A DNA stretch of 64,000 nucleotides from Amaurobius ferox (GCA_951213105.1 OX578142.1:114449065-114513064), one strand, 5' to 3'. Shown: positions 12,440 to 24,301, counted from the first letter of the stretch. Notes: generated by a model from the letters alone, not told the origin. Made by a program: numbers and translations.

Positions 12440-13290
12440 CTAGTCATGCAGTAACGGCAGTACCACGACCGGAATAAAAGCTGAGGCTCCGGAGTTCACT
12501 TTGACGGTAAGAGCTTGCAATGCTGTTCCAATAGTTTAACGACAGAACACAGACTGGTCAATAAGAAGATCCGTGGTTCGATTCTTTGGTTATGATAACA
12601 AGGTTCTTTTCAATGATGCCTGAACAAATCAATCCTGTAGGTTAATGCAAAAATGTCGAAGATCTGAAAGTGACTCTAGTACGGATACCACGGATTCAGT
12701 GGATTCTGGTACATTGAACGTTAATTTCAAATCGAGAGATCAACGGCTACATAAATAGCAGGATGTAGTCAGTTAGATGGTCAGTTACACGCCAATCTGG
12801 CATCAGAGGGTAGAGAGTGCAGAATCCACTTGGACGATAAGAGCTTGAAATTCCATCGCAGTAACTCAACGGTAGAGCTTTGGCAAGCCAGTACGAAGAT
12901 CCGTTGTTCGATTCCCGGTTGGGACAGTAAGGTTCTTTACGATGGTGTCCAAACAAATGAACCCTGAAATTTAGTGCGAAGATGTCGGAGGTCTGAAAAT
13001 GACTCTAATACAATTTGCACGAATTCTGTGGTCAACAGCCACGCAGCAAGCTAACCTTTAGGATAAAAGTAGCAGCAGGATGCTGACCTGAAGTGAAACT
13101 AGCAGGAGAATGTCAGTCAGATTGCCAGTTGCGCGTCAATCTGACATTAAAGGATAGAGAATGTAAAGTTCATTTCGACAATAACAGCTTATTCCATCCC
13201 AGTAGCATAACGATAGAGCATGAGCTGGCCAGTACGAACATCCGTGGTTCGATTCTCGGTTGGGGTAGCAAGATTTTTTACAGGACGTCC
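12440..13290 (+). repeat. Tandem array of ~330-bp units with tRNA-like cores
   Basis: Three successive units each contain a tRNA-like core (about 12520-12592, 12852-12926 and 13192-13268). Each core ends with GATCCGT[G/T]GTTCGATTC. The spacers between cores also align, for example GTCAGTTACACGCCAATCTG at 12780 and CCAGTTGCGCGTCAATCTG at 13124. The units are clearly diverged. This is a tandem array of a tRNA-derived SINE-like unit rather than scattered insertions. Confidence 0.75.
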
Positions 13291-13299
13291 GTTATTTGA

Positions 13300-15448
13300 A
13301 TGTTTTCGAAAATGGTTTTGAAGAAGAGTCCTTTGTATGTAGATGTCGTCTATTTGGACCTATCCATTTAATAGAGGTGTCCAGAATTCGAACATGGTTC
13401 GTAAGGAGGTATTGCTAAATATGCAGCACACTAACAATAACCCAATCCCACAATTTTTTAATACTCTATGCGTATGGTAAATCCACTCCCTTATTTCTAA
13501 TCAATAAACACGTACAAATCGGAAATTTTCTTCCACTAAAATCCCCTGACCAAAGAAGAGGCAAACAAAATTCCTCCACGAATTCGAAAAGCACTAAAGT
13601 CCGGATTCTAATCCTAAAAGGGTTTTTCCATAGCAATATTCCAGAAACTAATTCGGTTAACAAACGATTAGTTTGGGGCTCAGAAGGATGGTGGTAGTGC
13701 ACTTCTCTGGATGTAATTTCATTACATTCTTGGTTGGCATTTAATATCGGCAGCTTTTAATGCCCTCGCTCCTGCAGTCTGCTTGTTGATAATTCACCGC
13801 AATGCACAACATGGAAAAACGATTAATGGGAGAATTGGAATAAATAGTTGGAAGAAAAAGGCAGACGAGCTCTGTCGCCGAATGAAGCCATTCGCAGAGC
13901 AGATGCACTTGGCTTATTAAGTACAGTAAGGCAAAGAGATTCGGATTTAAAAGCTGATGTATAGCAAAACACTCTACTCCTTAATGAAAGTTGTCTATTT
14001 TCTCGTTTTATTTAGTACGTTTAAATAAAGAGTTATGTAAAATATTAGCCAGTAAAAATGTTTACAGGGTAATCATGCAGGGACAGAGAGTCCCACAAGG
14101 TCAGGAGGCAAAAGGGAACTAAACCCCCAGAGAGGTGTTTTATTAGGCTCACCCCACTCTGATAAAAAAAATATTCAATTTTTAGTAGTTATATGTTTGA
14201 AATTTCATCCTACATGCCATCCACATTTTGCAGGAAAAATTGCCTTTTGATAATGTTTTACAAACGACTTCGTTAGTACAGAATCAGATTTTTTAGTTTA
14301 GCTGAATTTGTGGTTACAGTGATGCTCATCGATTTATTTATATGTGTAGTTTAAAAATATTTTCAAATTCAAAACATTAAATTAAGATAATAATATTTAC
14401 TGTACTTTTGTGTTACTGTGAATCTCACTTTTATGCATTATAGAGACAAAATTAACTAATGAATAGTTATACAGTTAAAATTATGTGTTAACTTGTATTA
14501 AGTTTTAGAAATATTCATCTATTAATTCGCTAGCAGTTGCTGGTTATATTAAAATATATTATAATTATTATATAGTAATACTGATGTATAGTATTTATAT
14601 AAATGTTTACAATCAATTATTAGTTTATACAACTAATTATTTGGTAATAATTTATATGCGTTGAAATATATAATAACTATTGTAGTTTACAGATGCTAAT
14701 GATTAATAGCCTTTGTACTACATAAACTGTGATTCAATAACACATAATAATAGTCCCCAATACCGTATTTAGTTACATTCAATTACAATATTTTAATAAA
14801 TTAATTTAAAGACTAAAATTTAAGATTTAAAAATTTCAGTGCATTCCCTTCCGTCGACTAAAAAAAATAAATAAAAGAATAGAAAAAAGATAAATTTTAG
14901 TAAGATCCTTCTTCGGGGCAATTGCATCCTCTTTAAATTTTACGCCAGGCCCTCTTTGATTTAGATTATGGCTACGACCATGTAAACATGACCAAACGGA
15001 GCATTCTCCAGAATTTGACTAAAACTTAACCGGACTTAGTAAGTATACTCTCCAGAACATGTAATACTGGACAGTCAAATAGTCCAAGATATGGAAGACA
15101 CTCCCATTGCAAATGTCAGTATCCTTGGACCGGTTTCGCGCAATTTAATATTCGTATAATTCGTATGAAATTTAGCTCAGGCTACATAAAGCTGCACTTC
15201 AAGATATCTCCATTAGAGTCCAAATGGAATAAAAAAAGTTGTCTGTCTAAAAACAAGTATGAGTTACATATGCATACTTTTAATGGAAAATTTGAGGAAA
15301 ATAAGGTAACACACAACACATCTTATGTTTTTGTTACTGTCTTATGTTATGTTTGCGTGTGTCTGACATAAGCATGCTATACAACTTAGTAACTGATTGT
15401 AAATAGCACAAGGCGTTTCTTTTTCGTATCATTCTTCCTTTCTTTTTT
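13300..15448. other. AT-rich stretch without recognised genes
   Basis: No recognised gene, tandem repeat or terminal inverted repeat. Short frames (13466-13702 and 15165-15371) have no domain pattern. Confidence 0.45.
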
Positions 15449-16730
15449 TAACACTTTACAACATAGTTGAAAAGTGTTTATGACTTTGTTCATTCTGTCT
15501 GTCTGTCTGTCCGTTAGCACGATAACTGCCGTGAAAATGACTTTATCAAAATGAAATTTTAGTATGTTGTTCACACCATCTGTGGAATCTATGGGAATAT
15601 AAATGAATAATATCAACCAATTAATTAGCTTTGGATTAAACCCGGGTTAAAAAAATGAAATACATTGAACCCTATGGGACATAATTTTTTAAACATTTTG
15701 TAGGCAAATTTAAAATTCACAAATTGCTTCGAACGTTTTAGGAAATATTCAAATTATCCTATAAAATATATAAAAAAAATTTCAGCAAAATATATTCAGT
15801 AGTTCTTTAAATAAAAATTAAAATAATAATTACACCCTTTGTATGAGGAGATCACGTGCCCCACTTCAAAATAAAATAGAGCATCCACCTTGTGTCAAAA
15901 TCGTGATTTTTAAAGTTCTTTTTAATTCATATTTAGTGTTGTGTCCGTCCTAAAACTGCTCTATTTTTGCTTAAATTCAGTGCATCTACATACTGAAACA
16001 ACGCAATTACAATATATTTGAGTTTAAATGATCATCACACTTTGATTATTTCTGCAACGTAGCCTAATTTTTACTTATGGACAACATAAACACCAAAAGA
16101 TGTAGAATGAGTTGTGTAAGAATTGCTGCATTTCTTTAATGCAAAATCATTTAGCTCATGGAGTCTGCAATATAGCTGATATGAATGAAATATTCATTGA
16201 TTTTACACAGAGAATCAGACGATTATTTAGACGAAGTTTTAAGCATGGATTTAAATTACTTGTACCTCCATGGTTTTAAGTTTTAAATAAAATAAGTTAT
16301 TATAGTATTGTGATGAATGAAAGGAATGGAAAAACGTTTATGGATGAAATGCTGCTTTTATAGAGAGAAAACGGCGATTTATATTTCGATGACGTCATTT
16401 GAACAAAGTTCATTTGTTTTCGATGAAGTTTTCAAATGTAATAAATTATTGTAGTATTATGATAATTTTAAAAATATTACCGAGGAATGTATCGCATTTT
16501 CGAGATGTTTAAACCAGGTAATTTATATTTCAATTCCGTCATTTGAATGAAGTTCATTTTGTTCGATGAAGTTTTAAGTTTTCAAATATAATAAATTAAT
16601 GTAGTATTGTAATTATTTTAAAAATATTACCGAGGAATATATCGCATTTTAAGGATGTTTATATAAAATTGCATTGAAGTTGAAATGTGTTTCATAATCA
16701 ATGCTTTATGCATGATTGATCTTTCTTGTT
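15449..16730 (+). mobile_element. 1.3-kb hairpin-ended repeat, copy 2
   Basis: Full-length relative of 5603-6895, beginning TAACACTTTACAACATAGTTG and ending TTGATCTTTCTTGTT. Both end hairpins are kept (CAAC-ATA-GTTG loop at the 5' end). It differs from the 5.6-kb copy by substitutions and small deletions, for example in the region about 400 bp from the start. Confidence 0.85.
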
Positions 16731-16783
16731 TTATTTATTTATTTGCTTGAAAAGTGACTGCTGAAAACGTGATTGCTAAAAAT

Positions 16784-17168
16784 GTTGAGAAGGTGTCAGA
16801 ATGAAAACGCAGGCAACTTTGATAAAAACAACAACTTTTATTCTGAAACTGTATAAATCGTAAAATAAATTCCATTAACGTAAATTACGCATAATAAATC
16901 TGAATGTACATGTTCCACTCTTCCTATCATCGCCTGCTTCCGCACACCACATTCTACGCCCGCCGTACTAACCCGCATCATCTGGAACTCTTGTCGAACC
17001 ATTTCGTGCTTCGCACTACGCCTTTATTTAACCTGGTTGCCAGCTCCACCTGCAGTCTGCAATCTGCGTGGTTGTTATTTAAGTTCAGACTCTTCTTTTT
17101 CCGGGGAAGACACTGCTTGGTAATTAAGAAGTCGAGAATAGAAATTGTTTGCCCTTAGAAAGTTGTAT
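16784..17168. other. GC-elevated block flanked by CTAAAAAT, possible solo LTR
   Basis: Base composition is clearly richer in G and C than the surroundings, especially 16915-17110. CTAAAAAT flanks it at 16776-16783 and 17169-17176. On the minus strand there is a TAAATAAAGG TATA-like element and an AATAAA signal near the end, which would suit an LTR. The expected TG...CA ends are not clear and the flanking 8-mer is AT-rich and may be chance. Confidence 0.25.
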
Positions 17169-17454
17169 CTAAAAATAGTGACGGCTAGCTGCAGGCACGC
17201 TCCGCAGCTAGTTTAAATTAATTATGCAGAATGCAAAGTGGTTTAAGTCAAGTTGATCCTCCATTACCCGTAATCTATAAAAATAAATGGATTACAAACT
17301 CCCTGGATCCATATCTATTATTATATTTTATCGGAATTACATTTTGACTGGATTATAGCCATTACGTCTTTCGTGTTGAAAGGTTACGGGGATTATCATT
17401 ATGGATATTTTTAGTCATCGGTTTTATTTTCTCAAATATTTTTCAAACTGGTAT

Positions 17455-17765
17455 GTTGAGTTTACTAATGCCATTTTAGCGCTTTCATTTTTTGCATATG
17501 TTAATCCGATTTCATAGTGTTTTCGTTTTGGCATATATTGATCGAATTTCATATTTTTGTAAATCTGTTTCAAAAAGGGATCAGGATATTTTATTCTTCG
17601 GATTTGCGGGTGAAAATAATTTTGTATAGCGAGAACAGAGATTCTTATACTTATTTTTAGGAGCAAGAAATTAGATACTTTAATAGAATGTTTTGAATAA
17701 CGATGTCATTTAGAATACTTTGTGAATTTTAAGATTCTTTATATTATGTATTCCGTACGACAAAC
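17455..17765 (+). repeat. Dispersed repeat R3, partial copy
   Basis: It matches 63780-63990 in the same orientation and 25195-25460 in reverse complement. Landmarks are TTTTAGCGCTTT, AATAATTTTGTATAG, AATAGAATGTTTTGA and ATGTCATTTAGAATACT. The end near 17756 carries CCGTACGA. Class unknown. Confidence 0.7.
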
Positions 17766-17814
17766 GGGCGCACTGCTAGTCTGAATAAATAAAAGACAGT
17801 GACATATTTAGAGT

Positions 17815-18085
17815 CTGATTTGGCCTGATGCCATTCAATATAGACGGTAACCCAATGGGAATGGTAGATACAGAAACCGTACCATCCGTCTCCTAATTTC
17901 TCATCTCTTGGATGAATTTTCAGACCTATGGATTTATAGCGCCCAATACTTCGCGTAGAAATGGGGATAGCTTTGGGCGGCGTAAAGGATCGAACCGGGG
18001 CTATTGTGATTCCTCTTTTTCCTGTGTGTTTGGTCCTAGATGAGGGGATCCACCGTGACGTCATGGTAAGCGCTGGAAGTTTGAA
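17815..18085 (-). mobile_element. Diverged tRNA-derived SINE, minus strand
   Basis: The reverse complement has a tRNA-like head with a B-box CGGTTCGATCC and a body containing GGTCTGAAAATTCATCCAAG and GGTTACCGTCTATATTGAATGG, matching the SINE at 55286-55550. The head is degraded and no target duplication was identified. Confidence 0.65.
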
Positions 18086-18549
18086 TCCTATTTGAACGTC
18101 TCTTTTCTTTGTGTGGGTGTTTGTATTGGCGTTAACCGTTGCTTTCATTTTATACAATATGCGTGATGTATTCAAAGTTTTATAGTGCTAGCTTAAGTTT
18201 ATAAATCAAATATCTACTAAAGTTTAAAGACTGAGTTTTATATAACAACGTAGTTTTAAAATGTTCATGAAGGCCAGGCTTTTGGATATAAACATAGTGT
18301 TAACATGGATATAATAGAAAACTCAATGCTTTAGAAGGTTACGCTAATCAAAGAAATTTTCGTCTTTACTGTAGTTTTTACGGATTATATTCATAAGTAT
18401 TGAACTGGTTATTGCTAGGCTACATTAATGGATATATTATATGATATTACACATAAATATGCACATTTATATTGATATTTTCAATAATATATTGTAAAAT
18501 TCGCTGTAGATTTAAAGCTTTTGTAAATTTATATATACACACCCATACA

Positions 18550-18665
<116 letters not shown>

Positions 18666-19462
18666 TAATATAAATGCCGTGTTACACTTACAGTAAAATT
18701 AAGTTCTTGATGCATTTATAAACGATAGAAATTATCTACTTATTGTTCATAGTTCTAATATGAATAACTGTATTTGAATGCAAAAAATCAGGGATTTTAC
18801 ATTTATACATTTTTTTATTATCTGATTTATGACATCTGATTTATGACATCTGATTTTGTTTCATTTATTCTTCAATCAAATATTATAAAATTTGCCGTAG
18901 ATGTAATGTTTTTGTAAAATTATATCTATAAATATTTACTCTTCAATAAAAAAAAACGATGGAGTCAATATACATATATTAAAATTAGTTTTTTGATACA
19001 GATAGATATTCTTGCAATACAGATAGTACATTCATATATATTTTTTATTTTTTGATTTATGGCATTCTATTTCGTTTCACTTATCCTTCTATTAATAGTT
19101 TAAAATTTCACCTAGCATTTAATGTTTTTGTAAATTTATATTTATAAATACTTGTTCTTAAATAAAAAGCGAAGTAGTCAATATACATACAGTAAAATTA
19201 GTTTCTTGATACAAATATTTTTGCAATACAGATCGTGCATTTACATATTTTGATTTATGACACTCTATTTTATTTTATTTATTCTTCAATTAATTGTTAA
19301 AATTTTGACTTAGATTTAATGTTTTTGTAAATTTATATTTATAAATACTTACTCTTACATAAAAAGCAAAGTAGTCAATTAAAATTAGTTTCTTGATACA
19401 AATATTTTTGCAGTACAGATCGTGCATTCACGTATTCTGAGTTATGACACTCTATTTTATTT

Positions 19463-19518
19463 TTCAGTTACCTTACACCTTTCTGGTAGGTCGGACGGTC
19501 TGGGTCTCAACAACAACA
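19463..19518 (+). mobile_element. Very short SINE insertion (3' tail only) with 14-bp target duplication
   Basis: Only CAGTTACCTTACACC through the (CAA)n end is present. ACTCTATTTTATTT flanks it exactly at 19449-19462 and 19519-19532. This is a genuine retroposition product sharing its 5' start with the independent insertion at 55221. Confidence 0.9.
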
Positions 19519-19998
19519 ACTCTATTTTATTTCATTTATTCTTCAATTAATAGTTTAAAATTTTATCTTAGATTTAATGTTTCTGTAAATTTCTGTTGCA
19601 ATGTAGAATAACAGTATATACATGTGAAAAACAATATTACTGTCTGTATTAATATAATATTCGGGAATGCTTAGCCATCCTAAGACCCCCTCCCCCCACA
19701 AAGCTCTGCTTATGACTATATCATTAACAAACAATTCCGAGAACTGACAGTTCGTTGTATTATGTCGTCAAAATAAAAGAAGGGGCACATATTTCAACCC
19801 ATGGCATATGATTTTTACCAGAGCCTTACGAATTATGACAGCGAATTTCATTTCATAAGAGTTACTTCGAAAAATATGCTATCATGTGTAAAACAAATCG
19901 GAAGAATAAATAGAGCATTCTGATAGGAAGTTTCACTTCTATCCGAAATCTCAAGGAAATGAATATAAAGTTCAATTCCAATATAGAAGAAAAAATAA

Positions 19999-20071
19999 TG
20001 TCTCAGTAGCTCAATGGATATATTATATTCTGATCATACGAAGATTGGTTCTTTGATTCCCTGATGAGACA
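19999..20071 (+). repeat. tRNA-like relic, 73 nt
   Basis: The length is that of a tRNA and the ends pair perfectly over 7 bp (TGTCTCA with TGAGACA). A D-arm-like AGCTCAATGG and a T-loop-like TTTGATTCCC are present, but the T stem does not pair, so it is not called as a working tRNA gene. It lies inside inverted duplication arm 2. Confidence 0.5.
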
Positions 20072-21129
20072 TAACATTTTTAAAGTAGGAAGTCATTCAG
20101 AGGATCATAAAATAATGTATATGAAAGTAGAATTTAACCCTTTATTCCAAATATGCTTGCGTTTACATATTTATTGCCAAAGTCACTAATTAAGAATAAC
20201 GTATGCATTAATAAAGTAAAAAATACCATTAATAAATACAGAAATTCAATAAATTTCTATAAACGTTGAAATAAACTTTATTATAAACTACGCAGTGGCA
20301 ATAATTACATATTGAAAATAACTTTTAAGAAGAAAAATTACTTAACAGAACTCAATATAAGAGTATAGGATACATATTTAAGAAAAAATCAATTGAAACT
20401 TAATGTAACGGAATTCGTATTTTTTGATTAGAAAACTATAACTAAATATTCCTTAATTGAAATATTTAGCAACAGAAACTGCAAAATCAATAAATCTTTG
20501 ATCAAGTTTTGATTAATATGATTTTAATTTCACTTTTGAGGAAATTAGGAGTGAAAAAATAATTTTCTCGAAGCTATTTTAAGAACATTTTCTGTAAAAT
20601 GTTTTAACTAATTAATCATGGAGTGTGTGAATTGGAAAATCTAAGCTTTAACTTTTGCAAAAATGAAATTGAAGTGAGCAAGATGAAAAAAAAAACTAAA
20701 TACCGAATTGCATGATATGAAATAATTCTTTGCTATTACATTTATTTTACATTTATAAAGTTTGCGAGGCAATAAAAATACCGCAATTAATTAAATAAGA
20801 ATAACAAGTGGATATAGAATTAATTGAAAGCAAAAGGGCACGAATAGTATTTAAGATTGCATTAAGGGTAATTTGCTAAACTGAAAAAGAATTAAATACG
20901 CTAGAAGAGCATTTAATAAAGTATTTGAAAATGGAAAATGTATAAGTGATATATGCAAATAAATTAATTTAACCACATTTACTAATTTCTAATATTTTAA
21001 CAAGCTATTTGATATGAAATTAAAATCCTCTCTTCCCTAACTGATAATAACAGTCAGTGTAACAAATATCCAAGTATTTTGTAATTTTTTAATATTTTCG
21101 TAAAATTCTAAATAATCCTAAGAATATTT

Positions 21130-21316
21130 TTATATGTACTCTTCTTCTTCGATCCACACCGTCCGACCTACCCGAAAGTGTAAGGTATCTGTTTGGGTCT
21201 GGCCGGGAAGTACCACACAATTTAAACCAGAATCCAGTGGAGGCGACATACGCAGGGACCGTACCCTTCTTCCCCTACCACCAACCTGTCGGAAGGACTT
21301 ACAGACCCACATATTT
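21130..21316 (-). mobile_element. SINE fragment, minus strand
   Basis: Reverse complement of the 3' two-thirds of the 10413 SINE, including the same junction to AGTACATATAAAAATATTC. It was carried here by the inverted duplication and lacks the tRNA-like head. Confidence 0.85.
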
Positions 21317-21519
21317 AAAACAAAATATGTTTAATACAAAATATTGTATATAGAATAATTGCTATCAAAGTGAAAGCAATTACTTTGAAATTGGATATAA
21401 ATGTAAAATGTAAAGGTAATATTGAATTTTTAGGAAAATCCCTCACTGAAACGAAATACAATTATCTGATTTAAGATCCCTGATTTTTTGCAGTCAAATA
21501 CACGAGTTTATATTATAAC

Positions 21520-22400
21520 TATGAGCAATAAGTAAATAATGTTCTTCGTTTATATCTGCATCAAGAACTGCATCAAGAATGTGTATGTATATTGACTCCT
21601 TCGCGTTTTATTTAGGAATAAGTATTTATGAATATAAATTTACAAAAACATTAAATCTAAGATAAAATTTGAAAGGATTAATATAAGAATAAATGAAATT
21701 AAATAGAGTGTCACAAATCAGAATAAAAAAAATTGAATGCACGATTTGTATTGCAAAAATATTTGTCTCAAGAGACTAATTTTAATGTATGTATATTGAA
21801 TCCTTCGCTTTTTATTTAAGAATAAGTATTTATTAGAAGGAGTCAATATACATACATTAACATTAGTTTCTTGATACAAATATTTTTGCAATTCAGATCG
21901 TGCATTGATAATTTTTTATTTTCTGATTTATACCATTCTATTTCATTTCATCTATTCATCTATCATTCATTTCATTTCATCTATCATTAAAATTTTATCT
22001 TTGATTTAATGGTTTTGTAAATTTATATTTATAAATACTTATTCTTAAATTAAAAAAAGAGAAGGAGTCAATATAGTTACATTAAGTTCTTGATGAAGAT
22101 ATAAACGAAGAATGTTATTTACTTATTGCTCATAGTTCTAATATAAATTCCTGTATTTGAATACAAAAAATAAAGGACCGTAAATCAGACAATTGTATTT
22201 CGTTTCAGTGAGTATTTTCCTAAAGATTCAATATTACCTTTACATTTTATATTTTTATTCAATTTCAAATTTATTGTTTTCTTTTTGGCAGCGATTATTC
22301 TATATACAACATTTTGTATTAAACATTCAAAGAGATTACTTTTACATCTGGTGAAATAATGCAAAAGATAAAAATGCCTGTCGTTTGCCATATGTGTATG
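21520..22400. repeat. Further units of the ~200-bp AT-rich repeat, mixed orientation
   Basis: Minus-orientation units (ATTTACAAAAACATTAAATC-type) occupy about 21520-21830 and plus-orientation units about 21835-22160, giving a head-to-head arrangement. They resemble the array at 18480-19620. Apparent short frames are AT-rich noise. Confidence 0.6.
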
Positions 22401-22914
22401 TTTAATTCGTAAAATTATAATATATGTGCAACTTAAATTCCATGCTGTTCTACTATTAAATGCTTGATATTATTTTAATGGGTCCTTAGGATTGTATATA
22501 TTTTACAGTGGTTGTATATTTTATAGTTTCTCTTTTTAAGTTACTTTAGTTCACTTTGTACACAAGTAACTTGTTATAAACATTTTTACCTAATTTTATG
22601 AAAACAAAAATTGTATTACTTAGAACTACGTCTTCATGCATTCTTTCAAATTCTTAAAGACACTGAATTATTGAATGGCTTTTTATTTGCGAGAATTTTT
22701 CAAACTGAATATTACCTTTTTAATTTTACATTTATAGTCAATTTTTGTTCAATTGTTCTTTCTCTGTCAGTAATACTAATTATTCTATACGCAAGTCAAA
22801 TTTTAACAGGCTATGTGCATATTCTTTTCATGCACCATACGGCTATAATTTTTTTCTTTGTATGATAATTAGTGCTTAAAACATGATTCTTAAAACTTTT
22901 ATTTAAGTATTATA
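22401..22914. other. No recognised feature
   Basis: AT-rich. The 84-residue hydrophobic frame at 22611-22865 overlaps diverged repeat sequence and shows no convincing coding signature. Confidence 0.4.
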
Positions 22915-23317
22915 CACGTTCCCTATATCCCTACCGTGCTGAAAATACCGGTTCTCGTTAGATCACCGAAGTCAAGCAGCATCGGGCGCGGTTAGTACTT
23001 GGGTGGATGACCACCTGGGAACACCGTGTGCTGTTGGCACATTTCGGGCGCGGTAGCCCGGTGGTTTGCGCGCTGGATTTGCACGCTGCCATAACTGCCG
23101 CCGTGTTCATGCGGAGTACAATCATGTTAAAAATGTGGGTCCGTAAGTCCTTCCGAGAGGTTGATGGTAGGGGAAGGAGGGTACGGTCCCTGTGGATGCC
23201 TCCCCCACCGGGTTCCGGTCTAAATTGGGTGGCACTTCCCGGCCGTCCAAACGGTTACCTTGCACCTTTCTGGTAGATCTGACGGTCTGGGTCTCAACAA
23301 CAACACTTTCTCTATAT
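22915..23317 (+). mobile_element. Composite 5S rRNA / tRNA-type SINE, copy 1
   Basis: The retroposed unit is 22929-23303. Its first ~110 bp are 5S rRNA lacking the first ~10 nt. They are followed by ACATTT and a tRNA-SINE head (GCGGTAGCCCGGTGG), the standard SINE body (CCTTCCGAGAGGTTGATGG) and a 3' tail ending GGTCTGGGTCTCAACAACAA. Imperfect target duplications (12 of 14 matching) lie at 22915-22928 and 23304-23317, outside the 5S part, so the fused unit moved as one. Compared with the SINE at 3872, about 28 nt covering the tRNA B box are missing. The 5S internal control region is kept. Confidence 0.9.
22929..23038 (+). rRNA. 5S rRNA-derived head of composite SINE (5' truncated)
   Basis: The sequence runs from CCCTACCGTGCTG through ACCGGTTCTCGTTAGATCACC, AAGTCAAGCAGCATCGGGCG, GTTAGTACTTGGGTGG and ACACCGTGTGCTGTTGGC. 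This is the 5S rRNA core with internal control boxes. It lacks the first ~10 nt and directly joins SINE sequence, so a working 5S gene is unlikely. Confidence 0.9.
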
Positions 23318-23551
23318 GTGTGCTAGATTTGTTCATTAATGATGTCACACACATATCTTTAAATATAATTTTTACAAAACCCTTCATGACAAACGTCATT
23401 TCGTTGGGATGGCTGGTAAAAAGCTCTCTGAATTGAAGAGCCAGATCCAGTAATCGAAGGGGAAAAAAGAGAATCCCGAGGGTCCCGATCGAACCCGGGA
23501 CCCGCAATTACGATACTTTTGTCTTAACCACTGGGTTTTCGCTGGCCTCCG
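23318..23551 (-). mobile_element. tRNA-derived SINE of another family, minus strand
   Basis: The reverse complement starts GGCCAGCGAAAACCCAGTGG, with a strong B box GGGTTCGATCGG at about 23491-23502. Its body (CCCAACGAAATGACGTTTG) is unlike the other SINEs. It abuts the right target duplication of the composite SINE. No target duplication of its own was found. Confidence 0.7.
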
Positions 23552-23654
23552 TCAGCTGTTGCTCTGAATATCTCTGAATATTTAATTCTGTTATTCACTC
23601 AAAATTCTGCCTTATTATGCTAAGATAAGTACAGTGGTGCTCAAATTGCATTAT

Positions 23655-23735
23655 TCACATATTTCCATGGGCATATTTAGACAGTAACCATGAACATATT
23701 TAGACAGTAACCATGAACATATTTAGACAGTATAT
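23655..23735. repeat. 23-bp tandem repeat, about three units
   Basis: Units of CATATTTAGACAGTAACCATG follow each other at 23672, 23695 and 23718. No coding potential. Confidence 0.85.
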
Positions 23736-23929
23736 TAGTGGTATTAGACAGTGTGAGGCCAGAATATGTCCTCACATGAGGCATTTTTATTGCAATATTT
23801 ATGGTGCATAGAACGGCTAACAAAGCTCGAGTCTGGCTGGCGCCGGTGTTTACAACAACGTGAACTTTTAGGTCAAATACTATAAATTTGGGTGTCCCAG
23901 GCCAAAGGGGCTGAGAGGGGCCTTGATAA

Positions 23930-24301
23930 ATGTCAAGTGATGCCATTGGGTGCAGAAGAACCAATGAGCACCAAGGGGAAGAAGGGCGGAGCTACCTCCC
24001 CCCCCCCCCGCCGAAGGAACCACAAGTCACTTGGATACGAAATGTGGGAGAAGTAACTTTTATACAAAATGTTGCAGAAGTAACTCGGATACAAAATGTT
24101 GCAGAAGTAATTTGGATACGAAATGTTGCAGAAGTAAGTCGGATGCGAAATGTTGTAGCAGTTGGACGGATACGAAAGGAGTTGGGAGCAGATACTCATA
24201 CGAAAGAGGGTGCAGTTGACTATAAGTACGAGATGCAAGCCACACACGAAAGAGTTGTGGCCGTACGGTCAGCAATAAGACGGATGCAAGCCTCAGCGTG
24301 A
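23930..24301 (+). CDS. Doubtful 123-residue ORF containing a 27-bp minisatellite
   Basis: The frame opens at 23930 and closes at 24301. Its centre (about 24020-24180) is made of five to six 27-bp repeats, each encoding a variant of E-V-T-x-I-Q-N-V-A. Because 27 is a multiple of three and the unit has no stop in several frames, the opposite strand and the other plus frames are also open, so openness alone is weak evidence. An N-terminal six-proline run comes from a poly-C tract. No domain is recognised and there are no neighbouring genes. It may be a decayed repeat product rather than a gene. Confidence 0.2.
   Translation: MSSDAIGCRRTNEHQGEEGRSYLPPPPPKEPQVTWIRNVGEVTFIQNVAEVTRIQNVAEVIWIRNVAEVSRMRNVVAVGRIRKELGADTHTKEGAVDYKYEMQATHERVVAVRSAIRRMQASA
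24020..24180. repeat. 27-bp minisatellite
   Basis: Repeats are seen by aligning GGATACGAAATG, TTATACAAAATG, GGATACAAAATG, GGATACGAAATG and GGATGCGAAATG at 27-bp spacing, each followed by a GAAGTAA-type segment. Confidence 0.9.

Larger units (their letters stand above)
19787..21316 (-). repeat. Inverted duplication, arm 2
   Basis: Reverse complement of 10527-12052. It ends at 21316 within the SINE body, at the position equivalent to 10527. The two arms are about 7.7 kb apart and have diverged by scattered substitutions and small indels. Confidence 0.85.

Noticed and set aside
16784..17168. Confident solo LTR call
   Set aside because: The TG...CA ends are not supported and the flanking CTAAAAAT may be chance; kept only as a low-confidence block.
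22611..22865. Hydrophobic 84-residue ORF as a membrane protein
   Set aside because: AT-rich DNA gives Phe/Leu/Ile-rich translations by chance; the segment overlaps diverged repeat sequence and has no domain pattern.
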